64,000 bases of DNA, from positions 4,588,001 through 4,652,000 of the forward strand of contig NC_084929.1 of assembly GCF_958298935.1 (NCBI RefSeq), read 5' to 3'. The notes beneath the pieces are model-generated. The model ran no database searches. It saw nothing but the letters and a program-made list of their open reading frames with translations, and was not told the origin of the DNA. The translations under genes were made by a program, and so were the position numbers. Shown here piece by piece: positions 53,151-64,000 of this stretch (positions are counted from its first letter, which is position 1; each line of letters begins with the position of its first letter). The DNA is from Phragmites australis. Its lineage: Eukaryota > Streptophyta > Magnoliopsida > Poales > Poaceae.

Positions 53151-55760
53151 CTACTGAATATTTTTTCCCACAATGTTCTTTTTCTTACTTGTTGTGGATA
53201 TTAGTGCAGGTCGTTGCAAGTGAACTTCGATATACATTGTTTCATATTTACTATAAACATCGAATAACTTAGTACGAATATTAGCATAATAAGTAGAATA
53301 ATCATGGACAAGAGTATCACATAGAATTTGGAGAACTCTATAAAAATCTACGACTTTAGCTCTATGATCTAAAATAAATGCAAAGACGTACAACAAAGTA
53401 TTTTCTTTCTAATATTTTAAAAAATTAGATTTCATAGGAACTACACAATCTCTTAAGAGACTGTCATTTTGAAAGTTGTTTAAATGAGGAGCAATTTTAA
53501 TAATATTATGCATTATAGTATTTTACCATATCCCTAGTATGAGGATCAGTGATGTCCTAAAAAGGTGAATTAGGACACTTAGAAACTAATGATTTCAAAA
53601 ACTTTACAAGATAAACATATCTCAAATTCTATCTAAAAGTGCTATAAGTTTATCTAGTGTGTCTACTCTATTGCTCAAGAGTATTGCAACATACTCTAGC
53701 AAGGTAAATTGCAAGTATGTAAATGCGAAAACGTAAATAAGGTAGAGAGATAAACTCGGCATAAGGGATTTTATCCCGTGGTATCGGTGGCACATAAGCC
53801 ACTCCTAGTCCACGTTGAAGCTCCACAAAAGATATGCACCTGGTCGCCAAGTTTCTTTCGGTCATAGCTCTTGAGCTACCAAGTCATCAAGATAAAGCCT
53901 CAAGCACAATAAGCCACCAAGACACCAAAACGAGGTCTCAACATTAATCTCTCATCTGGTCACTTGTGCGTCTGTCTTCACTTCGGAGCTTTAGTTACAA
54001 AGACAAGGGCCTCCGCGTCCCCGCATAATCTTCTTGCCGCCACTTCATACCAAGTCAGAGGGTCAAAAAGTTACCAGCGAGTTACAAAGACTTCAATGCA
54101 TCAACGTACATCTCGATACACGATTGTATCACTCCTTGATCCACTCTTTAGGTTGCAACACCTAGCAACACTTCTCTCTTGGCTTATAAGCACGAATCAC
54201 TCTCTAATGGTATGCTTAATTGCTTTAGATGAATACTTTAAGCACTTTGATGGCTTGAATATCTTCTCAAGTGTATATGAGATTCTCTAGACTCTAACCC
54301 CTTTAAATGGCCGAGTGGGTGGATATTTATAGCCTCAAACTTGCCAACTAACTATTGTTCCAATAGTACAAATACTGGATCATCCGGTGTGTACAATCTC
54401 ATAAACTAGCCATTAGAACCCACTCAGAACCACTTCTGAACACTAGGTTGTCTGATATATATTTCATCTCTATCACCGGAATATCCGGTGTGTATACTTG
54501 AGCCTGACCGAGCTAATTTCTTCACTATTCAACTGTTCGGTGTATTGATCTTCTGATCACCGGATCTTCCGGTGTGTATAGCTTCGTCTTCTCAGGATTT
54601 TTCACACACTCTGTTAAATGCTCCGGTGTGAGCCTCCGATGCTCACAGCATTGATCACCGGATCATCCGGTGAGGTATTCTTCGATCTTCAACTTTGGAA
54701 AGCGCTTTTGTAGGAAATACTCTGGTGTGAAGCATCCGGTGTGTTCGATACAGGCACCAGACATTCTGATGAGTTGATCTTCGTTCTTCTGTACTTGGAT
54801 TCTTCTCTGCAAGAATTAGTCCGACGTGATTCTCCGATGATAACTAGATCATCTGGTGAAGCCATCTCCATTCTCCTCTTTGTCAACAATGCTCCGCTGC
54901 TTCTGCCCATTTGACACCGGATCATCTGGTGAGGTAAAGCTGTCTCTGGACACAAAACCTCGGTGCGTATAATTCTTCTAGCACAAGACCATCCGATGAA
55001 TACATTTTTTCTGGAACTTCTCCAATTCAATCAAACTTTGTCCCGGCTACGGTAGCTTCTTGATGTATTGGATTCATGAGACCTACTAACATATATATTT
55101 GATAAACATGTTAGTCACAATGACTACGTTGTCATTAATCACCAAAATCACAATCATGACCTGATAGGACTATTTTTGCTACACCTAATACCTGTCTGTC
55201 TAGAAACATACGTGAACTTGGGATTATAAGCTTGCTTAATGTAATATTCAAATGCAGCAGACTCACCGATGTGGTAGATCCGCTATTGCAATGAAGCAAC
55301 ATAGCTCTTTTTTAGCGTTGGCGTTGTCATACTCCCAATGACGAACAAAGTCGTCGGGGTTGTACTGCAGCACCGTCTGTTTCATGGATGCTCCACTCCT
55401 ACGCTTGCAAGTTGCGGTGTGCCTCTTCAAGTATCATGTTCCACCTAAGGACTTTGCATACAATTCACTTTTGCAAATATAACACCTAACATACCTGACA
55501 CTTACACCATTTTTCTCTCTGTAGATCCTTTCAAAGTCTTGTCAAACTTTAAACGTAGTGGCTCTTAGATCTTTTAGAACCGGTGTTTGGTGACGCGTGT
55601 GCACTTGTAGAGCCTAACAATGGAGGTGCGGGTGCATGTTAAGCAGCTGGAGGTTCACTGTCGGGTCCTTCTGCATTTGCAGCACTGCTATCAAAGGGGT
55701 CGTAGTCCCCTTAGAGTACTTGAGGTAAAAAATCATGATCGATAGATGTATCATGATGAT
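53151..55760 (-). pseudogene. hAT transposase relics
   Basis: Read downward: MDGDHHDTSIDHDFLPQVL and a stop (55765 on), a BED zinc-finger remnant ending KRHTATCKRRSGA-like text with MKQTVLQYNPDDFVRHWEYD (about 55390-55320), then ESAAFEYYIKQAYNPKFTYV (about 55215). After an LTR-like insert comes the DUF4413 region (MLYVFAFILDHRAKVVDFYR and SYYANIRTELF-like text, 53396-53200). The catalytic centre and C-terminal dimerisation domain are missing or unrecognisable. Several stops are present. It is a dead transposase. Confidence 0.7.
53550..55185 (-). mobile_element. Solo LTR nested in the hAT
   Basis: On the minus strand the text begins TGTAGCAAAAATAGTCCTAT and soon GGTGATTAATGACAACG, and ends near TAATTCACCTTTTTAGGACA, the usual start and end style of a grass LTR. 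At least five copies of a palindrome close to CACCGGATCATCCGGTG occur at 54373, 54475, 54558, 54656 and 54914. No internal retrotransposon genes were seen. Boundaries are approximate; no target duplication could be confirmed. Confidence 0.5.
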
Positions 55761-57463
55761 CACCATCCATGATGAATGTTGAATAGCACTAAAAAAATTC
55801 AAATATTCGGAGTTAGAAAATATAAATAATAACATTATAAAGAATGGAAGAAAAGAGAAATAATAACATTACAAATAATGGAAGAAACAAGAAAGAACAT
55901 CGATGCAAAAAATCACCAAGATTTCTTCAAAATAGCAGGATGACAGTATTGATTTTTTCTCGGATTTTTGGCAACAATTCAAACTAATTTTGGATTTCTC
56001 AAGAACTTTGAGAGAAGAATGAGAGGAGGAAACGAGAGAGCAAATATTATTGCTGGTGTGGAATGGAAGGACAGGATGATGCTTTATTTATAGATGAAAA
56101 ATGGTGAATTTTGTAATTTTTTTAAATTTTTTGGAGCCCAAACGGTAAACAAATGGCTAGTTATTTCAATTTTTTTGGTAAACTGGTTAAAGCGGACCGA
56201 GCACAACCCGTTTAACTCGTTAATTCGTGTGCCCCCGCGTGTCGTGCCCATGCCGTGCCGGCACTCCGTGCTAAAGCCTTGGCCTAGGCACGGCCCGGCT
56301 TATCGTGCCATGCTAGCCCGGCCTGTTAACCTTCATGTTGTGCCGTGCTCAGGTCGGGTCGAAATCGTCGTGCCTCATACTGGCCCACTTGGCCAGCTTT
56401 ACCCTTATCATTATATTCGGCAGGTACTGCATTTGAGCAGAGCTAAAAATCTTTTGTCTTGTGGCTGTAACATTGAAGCTTCGTTCTGGAAGTTCAAGTA
56501 CACTAATTTTGATAGGTTGATGATATGGTTGAGGAATTTACTGAAATTAATCATGTCATGGAGAAGACTGGGAACTTCACCGTGAAAAGAAAGAAGCTCT
56601 TTCAACTTGTGGGCAAGGCTAATTCAAATCTTGCGGATGTTAACATCAGACTTGGCTTTTTCGACATGTCTGTCTTGTACACTCTAGCATCATAGTTCCT
56701 TTCTAGGATGGTTCTGTACAGTATATACAAAGTTAAATATTTTAGCACAAACTTTGTTCTCTCTTCTAATGGATGGAAGGGTATGCCAATCCCATGTGCA
56801 GGATTGTGCGATAGTGTGCAATTCAAGATGCTAGATATTGCATGTCTATATTAGATTCCACTGTGTTAGACACACATGATATTCTCTTTTGGAGAAAAAC
56901 GATCATGAGGTTTATGCTGTTTGAAATTTCTTCCAGTGCTTAGAAGAAAGATTGATGAATTTTATCTTCATACTCTGTTTTAAAAGCATTGTGCCTGCTA
57001 TCCCTGGATTATATCGTGTTATTGTTTGCTCCGTTTCATTGCCCCATGTTTCTGCTTTGACTCTTTGCTTTTGTAAATGACATTTTGCTTCTGGAAATAT
57101 ACACCTTTTGTCATTTAAACTACATAAATTTCCCCAGGTCAGAAATTGCTTGGAAAATTGCAAATTATGCACAAATTCTAGAGTATCTTCGAGAGGAATA
57201 TGAACTGAATCAGCATTTTAGAAGCCTTGACTTCAAACTGAAATTTGTGGAGGTAAGTGCCTTGTATTCATTGTTGTATAGCGCAATAGCTGATTTTTTT
57301 TTCTTTTTGAGTTTTCATTTCCACTTACAATTTATTATTGTAACAGCACAACATTCATTTCCTTCAAGAAGTCCTCCAAAATAGACGGTCAGATTTGCTA
57401 GAGTGGGGTGTCATAATTCTACTTACTATTGAGATTGTCATCTCATTATATGAAATTATCTAG

Positions 57464-58536
57464 GACTCACATGATCCCTTGAGGGCTCTTTATCCAATAG
57501 ATCTACGACACACTTATCCACCCTCAACTACAACTTATCATCCTGTTATGCTAACTCCAGGTCTCTCTCCCTATCTCCATGCCCTACTGATCTCTAAACT
57601 TAGATGAAAGCAGGTTGGGTTTGTTCCTACTTTCTACCATAGCTTACCTTCCCGAGTACTTAGGCATTCTGAGGATTGCATCTTTGAGTTTCTTTATCCT
57701 TTGGTTCCAAATCACTGCTAACGAAAAGTTCGTCCAATTTTCCAATGCCCAATGAATTTCGGGTTGTCAGGGTTTTTGAATTTAAACAAAGTATTAGTTT
57801 TCATTGCCGTATTCATTTCAGACAAGAGTTTTCAAAACATGCTCTTTGGTTTCCTCTTCTATCTGTAGATATTTTTACAACATTTGTTAATACCAATTTA
57901 GTTGACTAAAGTGAGACTAGAGATGAGTACCCCTTCTATCTTTTAGTTTTTTTTTTTAATTTGTGTGTTGTGACGTATGGGGAACCAAGGGAGATAATCA
58001 AATTATCTGTATTAGAAGAGTAAATAAACTGCTGCATGATCAACTTGCAAATTTACTTTTATTTAGTACTTTAGTATTTGCCACGACACTTGAGATTCAT
58101 TAGACCAATTAAGTAAACAAATTGCTGCCTAATTAATTTATTAGGCCAATTAACGTATCAAATAGTGCATGGTTTGAAATAAAAGACTATAAACTTCTAC
58201 ATCGTAGTTTGTTTAAATAATATAATAGATGATCGTAAACTTCTATATCGTAGTTTGCTTAAAATTTTGACTCATATTGCAATATTATTGATTTTATGTG
58301 CATGATCTCGTTGTAATGTTATTAATTACACGCTTACTAGTATAAAAAGAGGAGTCGTAACCGAGTTGATACAGTAGCCAACTCGCCGAGACTCTGAGCT
58401 GCCGTTGCCCTTAAGGGTACGAACAATACTAGTTGCTTATGACTAGGTATTTAAGTAAAGAGAGTGTTAATCATCTATATAAAAATTGTAATTTCTAATA
58501 CAAATAAATACTATATATATTTAAATATAGTTAACT
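57464..58536. other. 3' flank of the DUF155 gene and intergenic DNA
   Basis: AT-rich. A repeat of TAAACTTCTA-ATCGTAGTTTG occurs twice near 58190 and 58231. Nothing else is recognised before the CACTA end. Confidence 0.4.
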
Positions 58537-59090
58537 CACTACCGGATTTCGAGACTTTGCCGTGTGCCTAGGGCACACGGCGAAGGCCTTAAAACACTCG
58601 GCAACATGTTTGCCGAGTGTAACACTCGGCATATCACTGTCGGCATACACAGTGCCGGCAAACTACTGTTTGCCGAGTGTTTTATATCGTGCACTCGGCA
58701 AACATATTTGCCGAGAGCCAAATACGACACTCGGCAAAAAAAAGTGACCTAACGGTGCCAATGCGTTAACGGCCTCTTTGCCGAGTGTCTCAGGGATACA
58801 CTCGGCAAACACGAGGACACTTTGCCGAGTGTCTCAGGGATACACTCGGCAAACACGAGGACACTGTGCCGAGTGTCCATGTATACACTCGGCAAAGTGA
58901 GCACAGAATAGCACCCAAATAGCACAGTTTGGTGACACGTGCCACGCATTGCCGAGTGTATCCCGTGGACACTCGGCAAAGTGGCATCCAAAATGCCAGA
59001 TTGAACAGCCTTGTGACACGTGTCCGTTTTGCCGAGTGTAACACTCGGCATAGCCTTGTTTGCCGAGTGTTACACTCGGCAAACTGTTAT
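58537..59090. repeat. CACTA subterminal repeat array
   Basis: About a dozen copies of TTTGCCGAGTGT or its complement ACACTCGGCAAA, often facing each other as palindromes (for example at 58609-58630 and 59028-59050). A 50-bp unit with TCTCAGGGATACACTCGGCA is repeated near 58787 and 58830. In En/Spm-type elements such motifs bind the TNPA-like protein. Confidence 0.92.
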
Positions 59091-59182
59091 TTAGCAGGTC
59101 GACAATTGATCCATACCAGATTCAAAACTGTCACTACAATTCAAAACAATATACATATATTTCACAGATTACCACCTTCACA

Positions 59183-59350
59183 TAAACATCGCATATTACG
59201 CAAACATCACATAAAGCGTCGTATAAACATCGCATATTACGCAAACATCACATAAAGCGTCGCATAAACATCACATATTACACAAACATTAGATAAAGCG
59301 TCGCATAAACATCGCATATTACACAAACATCACATAAACCGTCGCAAGTG
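59183..59350. repeat. 38-40 bp tandem repeat, about four copies
   Basis: Unit resembles ATAAACATCGCATATTACGC followed by AAACATCACATAAAGCGTCG. It lies in the non-coding 3' part of the CACTA element. Confidence 0.85.
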
Positions 59351-59555
59351 ACACAAACATGACAAATTGTCGTGACAAGATAGCAAAACATAGTCCAAAC
59401 AAAAAATAAAATGTAGCAGGCCGTAACGGACTCAACACTTGATTACCACCTTAACCTGCATCAATTAAGGAGCAAAAATGCTAATTAAGAAGTATGCATT
59501 TGAAAGTAAACAGAAATGGTAAGTATGGATATAGGGTTACAAAAGTAAGTTTTCA

Positions 59556-61843
59556 AAGTGAGGAGAACAAACCAAAGTGAGGTGGAGTACCAAAGTGCGA
59601 ACCTCCAGCTCCAGGCGTATTCGATCCCTCTGATGGATACTGCACAAAGTAGATAGTTAGCACAACACTCTATGGTTGTAAGAATGGTAATAATGGTGAT
59701 TACAAGGTTATAAACTAACTCACAGGAGTGTTTGGAGCCTGTGGAGCAAGTGGACGAGAAGGGGTTGGCATCGGTGGCGGAGTTTGACCCATTGCAGCAT
59801 AAAGGGGCGTCATCATCGCATACCACTGGGATCGTTCTGCCGCCAGTGTTTGGAGCCTGTGGAGCAAGTGGACGAGAAGGGGTTGGCATCAGTGGCGGAG
59901 TTTGACCCATTGCAGCATAAAGGGGCGTCATCATCGCATACCACTGGGATCGTTCTGCCGCCATCCTCTCCTCGAACGATCTCTCTAATTCGTGCCGGAG
60001 CCTCTTTTCTTCATCCAGCTGGGCCTACAGTATGTCATCGCAATCTCATCATCGTTCCAATGCAAAGCATGTAAAGATAGTGGAGGATGAATGAAACAGA
60101 ACTAACCTGCATTTCGTTCATCGCAATCCGTGTAGGCTCTGGGCGAGGGCGTATACCCGGACCTGAGCTCGTGCTCTGAGCTCTAAGCTGAGAGAGAGAG
60201 AGGGAGTGGTGGCCGTATCGAGTGTGCCGTCGCCAATCCAGAACCGGCCATGTTTCTTGCCTCCTCCCGCCCTCATAACCACTTCCCCATCAAGATCCTG
60301 CTCGCTCGGATCAAAGTCTGGGCCGTGGACCTCCTTTGCCATCGATGTGTATCCATCCAGGCGAGCCTTGACGTTCTCGTTGGTGTACGCTGAGGCCAGG
60401 TCATTCGGGTCATAAGCAACCCCGTGCATCGCCTTTGACTTATGGGCCAAAGCATAAGCCTTGAAATGGGAGAGAGGCTGACCATCATTTTTTGCCGACT
60501 GCAACAGAAAAGCAATAACATTCATAAAGGGGACGCCCGCACAGAAATTAAGGAGAACTGAGCTTGGGAACAACATATGCTATTGCATACCCATCTAGCC
60601 GCGAAACCAGTCAGGCTGAGGTTGCCTTGATGGTGTGGCGCGCCAGGCATCAACAATCGCCTTTCCCGGCAAGCATTGTGACTCTCCTCCCACTCGGGAG
60701 CGCACCACTTGTCCACGATCACAAACCAGCACGGAAGGTCTCCGGCGCACCACCCCGGAGGCACCTAAATAATCAAGTGCATGATATATAAGAAGAAGAA
60801 ATTAAGTGTTAGTAATCTAAGGAACAATAAGCTTTATTGTACTTTACCTTCAGGTACTGCTCCCGGGTCAGAGATATGGTCCTAGCGTCTTTTTTTGTCA
60901 CCTTCGCTCCAAGGTGTTCCGCGTGAAATTTGATCACGGCCTGGACGCGCGCCTCATAGTGCATATCCTTAACAAGTTTCTTGGCAGCTTTGTCGATGAC
61001 AGCAGCTGCCCTAGCCTCCAAGCCCGGCTCGCATCTAAAAAAATCCTGCATATAGACGCGACGGATCCAGTCATTAGTTAAATAATTTCCATGCGATTAG
61101 TATTGACTAATGTAGTGCGAACGAAACTTACCCACAGCTCGGCCTTCACCCGCTCGACTCTATTGGGAAACACCCTTCCCTCCCGGTCACGGGCGTCCGG
61201 CGCGGCTGCATAGTGGGCCCATGTGTATGCCGGCTCGGTTACTCCGCCCAAAGTAACCATGCCAGGGAACTTCTCCTTGATCAAAAGTCCAAGGATGCCG
61301 TTTACATGGCGTGAGTGGTCACCCTCTCCAACCCTCAGCCAGTTCCTGCACAAGTGTAAAGGCAATTTATTAGTATGTGTTGAAATATTGAAGATACAAA
61401 GGCAAAAAAATAATGAGAGTAGAGAGAGCCATTTACTTCTCTCCATCTGGTCGAATGAGCAGGCGTCTAGCCATTGGCACCGGTCGCCTCGAGAGGCTCG
61501 AAGGACCACGCAGCCACACACGAGAAGAAGTAGAGCTAGAGCTACCCCCCTGGTCAACCTGCTCCTCCTCTACCTGCTCCTCCTCTACCTGCTCCTCCTC
61601 ATCCCCAGACTGAGTCGCAGCCGTAGGTATAGGCGAGTCAGACTCAGACTCAGCCGCACCTAGAGGCGACTCAGTCTCCTCCTCAACAGCAGGTATAGAA
61701 GCACCTCCTCCACCCCTACCTCCGCCTCTCGGCCTTCCTGGAGGTCTTCCCCGGGGTCTCTTTCCGGACCCGTCACCTGCATCCGTGGCTTTCCCCGTCG
61801 CCTTTTTGTATAGCGACGTTAACTTCCTCATACCGCCCACCAT
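59556..61843 (-). CDS. CACTA tnpA-like protein (plant transposase Ptta/En/Spm family)
   Basis: Start ATG at 61843. Exons: 61437-61843, 61345-61132, 61045-60848, 60764-60591, 60498-60107, 60024-59724 and about 59640-59556. The first exon encodes an AT-hook-like GKRPRGRPPGRPRGGGRGGG and an acidic linker with EEEQVEEEQVEEEQVDQGG. Then come NWLRVGEGDHSRHVNGILGL, GMVTLGGVTEPAYTWAHY, WFVIVDKWCAPEW (about 60720) and a Pro-rich tail. In En/Spm the partner TNPA binds the subterminal repeats. Exon 6 holds a 118-bp duplication that shifts the frame near the C-terminus. The core is open, so the protein may still be made with an altered tail. Exon ends are hand-called. Confidence 0.7.
59728..59963. repeat. 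118-bp tandem duplication in tnpA exon 6
   Basis: Two almost identical copies, 59728-59845 and 59846-59963, each from GTGTTTGGAGCCTGTGGAGC to GATCGTTCTGCCGCCA, differing at one base (ATCGGTGG/ATCAGTGG). Because 118 is not a multiple of 3, the second copy is read in a different frame. Confidence 0.95.
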
Positions 61844-61969
61844 GCTATGAGGACAAGTAAACCAATTAGTACGGATGTTACAACTTGATGTAAATAAATG
61901 AAGCATACTAAAAAAACATGCTATGAGACAGAATAAGTCATACAGTTATTACAAATAAACATACAGTTA

Positions 61970-64000
61970 TTAGAAATAATCATCATTATCGGGATCAGCT
62001 GGATCATAAGTCTCATCATCACTATCACGCGTGTCGAAATAATCATCCTGATGCTCGGGAGGAGGAATGGCGTCATCACTGTCATTGTCTAAATGTAACC
62101 GCTCAAGTAATTCCAAGTCCCTTGTATTCTCAACCTCGTCTTCTTCATCCTCGTCAGCACCAGTTTCATTGTCTACTTCCATGCCCTGAGCTTCCGTCAA
62201 GTCGATCTCAAAATTCCCTGCGAGCCCATCTTCTTGAAAGAATTCTCCATCATATGTGTTGGGGTCTATGTTGTAATCTTCATTGTTTGGGACTGGTAGT
62301 TTACCGTGTGGCGGTACCTTGTACACAACATCCCAACCCTTAAGACGCTCAACGGTTTTGCACGGGTATGAGAGATAATAAACTTGCGTGGCCTGTTGAG
62401 CCACAATATAGACATCGTCGCCTGGTAAGACGGTTGGTTGTCGAATTTCGACTAGCCCAAGATTAGGGGTCCGTCTCACTACTTCTGGATCGAACCAATG
62501 GCATTTGAATATGACGGGATTCAGAGGTTTGCTCCCATCAAAATTTAGTTCGTATATTTCTTCAATTCTTCCGTAGTACTCAGCCCCATCTAAGCCTGCA
62601 GTAAAAACTCTGGTATTTGTTGTTCTACGATTGGGCTGACTCTGCTCGTGGCTTGCTGTGTGGAAGCGATATCCATTCACATCGTAAGCCTTAAATGACC
62701 TGACCCTATAGGCACAACCATCCGCAACTTGTCTCAAGTCGGCACTCATAGACTCGTCGGTTGTTCCCTACAAGTTTAAGCGGGATAGCTTGGTGTATTA
62801 GTCGCATGTAAGAAATGAAATCAAGTTAGAAATGAAATCAAGTTGGTGTAATAGCCAAGTTAGAAAGTACTTTCTGTTTGAACCAAGAAATGAAATCGGG
62901 CATGTCATTTCCCACACCATCTCTAAGAAGGGCCGAAGCTTCCTCGAGGGTAGGTTCCCTTGATTCATGCCAGAATTGCTCATTGAATTCCCTATAGCAA
63001 TGAGAAGAAGCGGAGTTGGACACAAACTTGTGACTAGTTGAGAAATAATGTATTGAGCACTTACTGCATGTACGGCTCCACTTCGGATAGGTTGGTCAAG
63101 ACATACAACATAATAGTGCGCCACTCTTCATGTTGCAAGGTCTTGTTAGTCGCACCACTTGCACTGCCAAGTTGCCCTCTAAAGATGCTAAGCTTTGATT
63201 CATCTTCGGGGTTTCCAACATTGTAACGAGGGGGTGGATTACGCACACTGGGAAGATTGTCAGCATAGTATTTTGTTGTGAAGTTTGACACCTCCTCCAG
63301 GATGTATGCCTCGGCTATGGATGCTTCAATTTTGCATTTATTTTTACATTTATTTCGAAGAATCTTTTGGAATCTCTCAATTGAGTAGCACCAGCGGCCC
63401 TGCACGGGCCCCCCCATTCGTGCTTCATACGAGAGGTGCAAAATCATATGTTGCATCGGATTAAAGAAGCCGGGTGGAAAGATCTTCTCCAACTTGCAGA
63501 GCAACACAGGCGCCAGTCTTTCCATGTCTACTACCACGGTATGAGATAACTCTTTGGCACAAAGCTGGCGGAAGAAATTGCTCAACTCCGCAAGCACTAG
63601 CCAAACATCCTCGGGGACATAGCCTCGAATCATCACCGGCAGTAGCCGCTCAAGCCATATGTGATAGTCATGACTCTTGAGCCCGTTGATTCGCAAAGTA
63701 GCTAAATTCACTCCCCTCTTCAGATTCGCTGCATACCCATCAGGGAACATCAAGGTTTGGAACCACTCAAGTACTTCCCTCCTTTGGGCCCTTGTAAGAA
63801 TGAAATTGGCCTTTGGCTTCGTCCACGATTTCCCGCCTTTGGGAGGAGCCATGTCTAGCTGTGGTCTATTGCATAATCTCGTTTGATCGACTCTAGCCTT
63901 AACGTTATCCTTCGTCTTCTCAGGAATGTCCATGATTGTGCCAAAAATGGCCTCAGCGACATTCTTTTCAGTGTGCATTACATCAATGTTATGTGGAAGA
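61970..64000 (-). CDS. CACTA TNP2-like transposase, C-terminal part
   Basis: The frame is open to the window edge (NIDVMHTEKNVAE just below 64000), so the N-terminal part with the main transposase domain lies outside. Exon 63063-64000 carries DUF4218 marks such as LPVMIRGYVPEDVWLVLAEL, FFRQLCAKEL, FPPGFFNPMQHMILHLSYEA and CYSIERFQK. Exon about 62873-63028 has EFNEQFWHESREPTLEEASA. Exon 61970 to about 62765 has the DUF4216 region (TNTRVFTAGLDGAEYYGRIE; VIFKCHWFDPEVVRR), an acidic tail and a stop. TNP2-type enzymes cut CACTA ends. No stop or frameshift was seen in these exons, so this copy may be intact. Confidence 0.87.

Larger units (their letters stand above)
52793..56401 (-). mobile_element. 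hAT transposon inserted in the DUF155 exon
   Basis: The left end TAGTGTTGGCCAAGTGGGCC matches the complement of the right end, TAAAGCTGGCCAAGTGGGCC, at 16 of 20 positions. CCCTTGAT precedes it (52785-52792) and CCCTTAT follows, i.e. an 8-bp duplication with one G lost; the open exon frame predicts exactly that sequence. Subterminal regions are rich in GGCACG/CGTGCC words. Inside are minus-strand transposase relics and a long LTR-like insert. The length is 3.6 kb. Confidence 0.88.
51338..57463 (+). pseudogene. DUF155 protein gene (RETARDED ROOT GROWTH type) split by a hAT
   Basis: Exons: about 51338-51651, 51803-51914, 52085-52244, 52662-52792 continued at 56407-56423 after a transposon, 56516-56667, 57138-57252 and 57347-57463. 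Coding marks include RYIPVKAYFLST, LNYIALRYSEFPPEIMDIGV, VVEKPSLTTWMKG, VMEKTGNF-VKRKKLFQLVGK, SEIAWKIANYAQILEYLREE, and LEWGVIILLTIEIVISLYEI with a C-terminal membrane segment. This is the DUF155/RMD1 family; Arabidopsis RRG and RRL are mitochondrial proteins affecting root meristem growth. Phases agree throughout. Defects: a hAT inside exon 4 (IALD before, HYIRQ after), no ATG in the first exon (GTGGGCGCGCC where a start would be expected), and TAG instead of a final few codons. Probably a recently disabled gene. Confidence 0.88.
58537..64000 (-). mobile_element. CACTA (En/Spm) transposon, partial
   Basis: Begins CACTACCGGATTTCGAGACT, the canonical CACTA terminus, followed by a dense subterminal array. 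It carries a tnpA-like gene (59556-61843) and a TNP2-like transposase (61970 to the window end), both on the minus strand, so this is the 3' end of the element in its own reading sense. The other terminus and the 3-bp target duplication lie beyond the window. Confidence 0.92.

Noticed and set aside
59183..59350. Regular 38-40 bp repeats considered as a CRISPR array
   Set aside because: The repeats are contiguous without unique spacers and lie inside a plant CACTA transposon.

Overview
The window reads as nuclear DNA of a grass (Poaceae), probably a panicoid. The evidence is split genes with GT-AG introns, GC-rich first exons, and an abundance of typical grass transposable elements: CACTA with TTTGCCGAGTGT subterminal repeats, a MuDR-type MULE, Ac-like and other hAT elements, L1-type LINEs, long gypsy-type LTRs, a tRNA-derived SINE and several foldback MITEs. 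The species is an inference; nothing in the sequence names it. No CRISPR array, operon, rRNA, tRNA gene or organellar insertion was recognised.

Layout. 59-3079 is an Ac-like hAT element with an 8-bp target duplication. It lies just downstream of the stop codon of a 12-exon LdpA-like iron-sulfur protein gene (minus strand, 3094-8933), whose reading frame is broken and whose first intron holds a LINE relic. 9.4-9.9 kb is a MITE. 11352-11681 is an intact single-exon atypical HLH gene with a TATA box. 12.8-13.8 kb is a coiled-coil exon fragment joined to a LINE 3' end. 13.8-18 kb is repeat-rich intergenic DNA. 18.4-20.3 kb holds two decayed host gene fragments, one with a SINE inside an exon. 21.4-29.8 kb is a nested pair of LINEs integrated at one target site. 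30.7-36.1 kb holds a segmental duplication and a 3-kb solo LTR. 36.9-42.4 kb is a MULE with 9-11 bp target duplications, a dead mudrA-like transposase and a nested foldback MITE.

42709-46843 (minus) is a complete ten-exon class II serine carboxypeptidase-like gene, the clearest intact gene here. 47.5-51.1 kb holds small inverted-repeat elements. 51.3-57.5 kb is a seven-exon DUF155 (RETARDED ROOT GROWTH type) gene whose fourth exon is split by a 3.6-kb hAT element that itself contains an LTR. 58537 to the window end is the 3' half of a CACTA transposon carrying a tnpA-like gene and a TNP2-like transposase, both on the minus strand.

The host genes do not form a pathway. They are unrelated single genes separated by nested transposons, and transposon insertion has damaged or closely flanked three of them. 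I did not find a new multi-gene system. The most interesting items are exact insertion histories: a LINE re-entering the same nick site, a hAT in a DUF155 exon, a SINE in an exon, and a hAT seven bases from a stop codon.
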